Shown: positions 13,255 through 14,665 of the stretch, piece by piece
Layout of the letters: every line of letters begins with the position of its first letter
Position numbering within the stretch: the stretch's first letter is position 1
The notes under the pieces: generated by a model
Database searches by the model: none
Seen by the model: the letters and a program-made list of their open reading frames with translations, nothing else
Told to the model about the DNA's origin: nothing
Translations under genes and position numbers: made by a program
DNA from: JAFDZO01 sp041859205
GTDB lineage: Bacteria; Bacteroidota; Ignavibacteria; Tepidaquicellales; Tepidaquicellaceae
Assembly (NCBI GenBank): GCA_041859205.1
Contig: JBHEKU010000300.1
Span: 1-14,665, forward strand
Length of the DNA: 14,665 bases
Direction of reading: 5' to 3'

Positions 13255-14307
13255 TTAGAAGAACTTGTAAAACAAAGTAATGCGCGGAGTGATAGAAGGC
13301 TTTATTTTTGTGCCGTCGTACAATGCAGCATAAGTTTCTATTGCAATGTTAGGTGAAATGATAACATTTTTATCAGGATAGAAATCAAGACCTGCTAAGA
13401 ATAAGTTTCTGGTATCCCGGTTATGACCTTCTGTAATATCATTATCAAAAAAATCATATCTGGCAAAGCCTGATACTAATTCATTAAACATTGCAGAGGC
13501 AAAGATTGATATTCCAAAGCTCTTGTAATAATTCGGTATATAATTATAAAATGATTCGATTCCTGCACTGAACGTTTTATCGTTCTTGTAACCTAACATA
13601 ACTGCCTGAGTATATTCATCATAGTTTAATTTTGTATTCAGAAACTTTCCTTCAGGCTGCGCTCTGTAATCTGAAAACAGAGTAACATAAAATTCTTTCA
13701 TAGGATTAAATCCGAGATGCGCATACACTCTTTTGTATTTATCATTTTCAACTGTAGTTCCGGAATTATTACCGAGCATAACTCCATAGGTAACTTTGTT
13801 CTGCTCGTCAAAACTTCCGTTAAGAGAAATACCAAAGTCACGCGAGTCGACAATATTACGTAAATCCATAATTGTTCTTTCAATATATCTTCTTCCCCAG
13901 ATTTGTTCTGTTGTTATGTATGCGATAGTAGGTTGAATGCCTACAATAAGATTGCTGCCTTTGAATATATCTCTCCATTCAATGTAAGCATCTTTTATAA
14001 ATACTCCTACTTTACCGTTTTTAAAAGTTTCGTCCTGCGCTCCTTCAAGTCGAAATCGGGAGAAAAATTTTTTGGAGATATTATAGTCGTAAGTAAAATA
14101 AATCCGTCTGAATTGAAAACCGTTTTGTCCTTTTGCTCCGTCGTAAGCAACATTCTTTAAAGTAGTAAATGTATCGCGCTCAGCATTGTAATAATAATCA
14201 CTGAACATTAAGCCCGTTATTTTGCCTGTAGATGCGGTATCTTGAGCAAAACTTAAAGATGCATGCATTTGCATGATAATAAGAAGTACAAAAAGGGCAA
14301 GTTTCAT
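13255..14307 (-). CDS. Outer-membrane porin-like beta-barrel protein
   Basis: A 350-residue protein with a signal peptide (hydrophobic 3-20, cleavage near SFA-QD). The mature part alternates aromatic and polar residues in short strands separated by polar turns. It starts with GKITGLMFSDYYYNAERD, then FQFRRIYFTYDYNISKKFFS, and ends LFYKFF with a terminal Phe, as expected for a BAM-assembled barrel. The RRIYFTYDYNISKKF pattern and length resemble phosphate-selective porin O/P-like proteins of Gram-negative bacteria, but no solute can be assigned. It converges with the protease gene, with one base between the stop codons. It begins 54 bp beyond a terminator hairpin for topA, so it probably has its own promoter, which I could not place. 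ATG start with no Shine-Dalgarno. Confidence 0.75.
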   Translation of the reverse strand: MKLALFVLLIIMQMHASLSFAQDTASTGKITGLMFSDYYYNAERDTFTTLKNVAYDGAKGQNGFQFRRIYFTYDYNISKKFFSRFRLEGAQDETFKNGKVGVFIKDAYIEWRDIFKGSNLIVGIQPTIAYITTEQIWGRRYIERTIMDLRNIVDSRDFGISLNGSFDEQNKVTYGVMLGNNSGTTVENDKYKRVYAHLGFNPMKEFYVTLFSDYRAQPEGKFLNTKLNYDEYTQAVMLGYKNDKTFSAGIESFYNYIPNYYKSFGISIFASAMFNELVSGFARYDFFDNDITEGHNRDTRNLFLAGLDFYPDKNVIISPNIAIETYAALYDGTKIKPSITPRITLFYKFF

Positions 14308-14360
14308 TCGGAAAATGGTTTGAAGTATAGCTCTTTAAAATAACAAAAGAAGATATAAAA

Positions 14361-14390
14361 AAACCTGTCAGAATTTATTCCAACAGGTTT
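14361..14390 (-). terminator. Terminator downstream of topA
   Basis: An 8-bp stem AAACCTGT (14361-14368)/ACAGGTTT (14383-14390) continues after a 2x2 mismatch with GAA/TTC. In the minus direction it is followed directly by a run of seven T, fitting rho-independent termination of topA, whose stop is 33 bp upstream. The plus side is also T-rich, so it may work both ways. Confidence 0.7.
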
Positions 14391-14406
14391 CTGTATTTTT
14401 TATATA

Positions 14407-14427
14407 TTATACTTTCTACTTATTACT
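14407..14427. repeat. Heptamer array at the topA stop codon, three units
   Basis: Units TTATACT (14407), TTCTACT (14414) and TATTACT (14421), each ending in ACT at exact 7-bp spacing. The topA stop (14423-14425) is inside the last unit. The ACT register is the same as in the 1603-1637 array. Short and degenerate, so less secure. Confidence 0.5.
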
Positions 14428-14665
14428 CAGCAGCTGCTTCTTCGTTAACTTGTTCTTTATTTTTCTCATCCTTAGGCAAATCATATTTTGCTTTGCACTT
14501 AGGACATTCAAGGAATTCGCCATCGCCTTTAGTAACTTTCTTAACAAGATAGTTGCTATCGCACTCTGTACAGTTTTGAATTACCGGCATACCGTTGGAA
14601 ATGAAATCGCAGTCGGGGTAACGTGTGCATGCAAAAAATGCGCGCTTCACTCTGCCTTTACCGCC
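14423..14665 (-). CDS. topA: DNA topoisomerase I, C-terminal zinc-ribbon part (partial, runs off the window)
   Basis: The frame is open to the last base of the window, so only the last 80 residues of a longer protein are visible. RVKRAFFACTRYPDCDFISN is the characteristic end of a topoisomerase I C4 zinc finger (ACxxYPxC; Cys13 and Cys19 of the visible part). A second C4 ribbon follows, CTEC and later CPKC. The protein ends in an acidic Lys/Glu/Ala-rich tail (NEEAAAE). Type IA topoisomerase I relaxes negative supercoils, and these fingers bind single-stranded DNA. The catalytic domain is off-window. A GTG inside this stretch could be misread as a start, but the upstream codons GGKGR belong to the same frame. 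Termination is by the hairpin at 14361-14390. Confidence 0.87.
   Translation of the reverse strand, partial: GGKGRVKRAFFACTRYPDCDFISNGMPVIQNCTECDSNYLVKKVTKGDGEFLECPKCKAKYDLPKDEKNKEQVNEEAAAE

Noticed and set aside
14423..14650. Stand-alone 75-residue zinc-ribbon protein starting at an internal GTG
   Set aside because: The frame continues to the window edge with a sequence typical of topoisomerase I fingers, so it is the end of a longer gene.

Overview
The window is AT-rich bacterial chromosome, most likely from the FCB superphylum (Ignavibacteriota or Bacteroidota). The evidence is an 852-residue TonB-dependent receptor with an N-terminal carboxypeptidase-regulatory-like domain, near-absence of Shine-Dalgarno sequences (only mreB has a clear one), a Bacteroidota-style promoter candidate in front of purN, and GC-rich multi-hairpin intergenic repeats. 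Taxonomy is inferred; no rRNA gene is present.

Layout. 1-220: an array of four hairpins and a 9-bp tandem repeat downstream of mreB. 217-1233 (-): mreB. 1234-1790: a possible 54-codon gene, a heptamer array and a four-hairpin element. 1791-3905 (-): a two-gene purine operon, purN then purH, with TTG and GTG starts and no spacer. 4059-7158: a TonB-dependent receptor gene (-) between two directly repeated 99-bp multi-hairpin elements. 7261-8016 (+): an HTH-bearing protein of unknown role. 8032-9320 (-): three small four-helix membrane proteins that look like diverged tandem paralogues. 9481-10476 (-): a DppF/OppF-type ATPase without its permease genes. 10600-11028 (-): a DUF1801-like protein between 16-bp direct repeats. 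11111-13253 (+): two exported proteins, one DUF3298/RsiV-like and one retropepsin-like aspartic protease with two homologous lobes. 13255-14307 (-): an outer-membrane porin-like barrel, ending 1 nt from the protease gene. 14423-14665 (-): the C-terminal zinc-ribbon end of topoisomerase I, cut by the window edge.

The genes are a mixture of housekeeping functions (cell shape, purine synthesis, DNA topology) and cell-envelope functions (TonB receptor, porin, peptide-type ABC ATPase, exported protease, small membrane proteins). No complete defence system, prophage, CRISPR array, RNA gene or transposase was recognised.

The least-explained signal lies between genes. Six short arrays with an exact 7-bp period but different sequences occur at 1603, 8011, 8843, 8914, 9447 and 14407; four of them touch or lie within a few bases of a stop codon. 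Multi-hairpin elements of three unrelated sequences share one architecture: first and last hairpins carry reverse-complementary loops. Other notable items are a 12-bp perfect dyad containing the start codon of the aspartic protease, and GTCGG direct repeats at 11-bp spacing in the spacers of the membrane-protein cluster.
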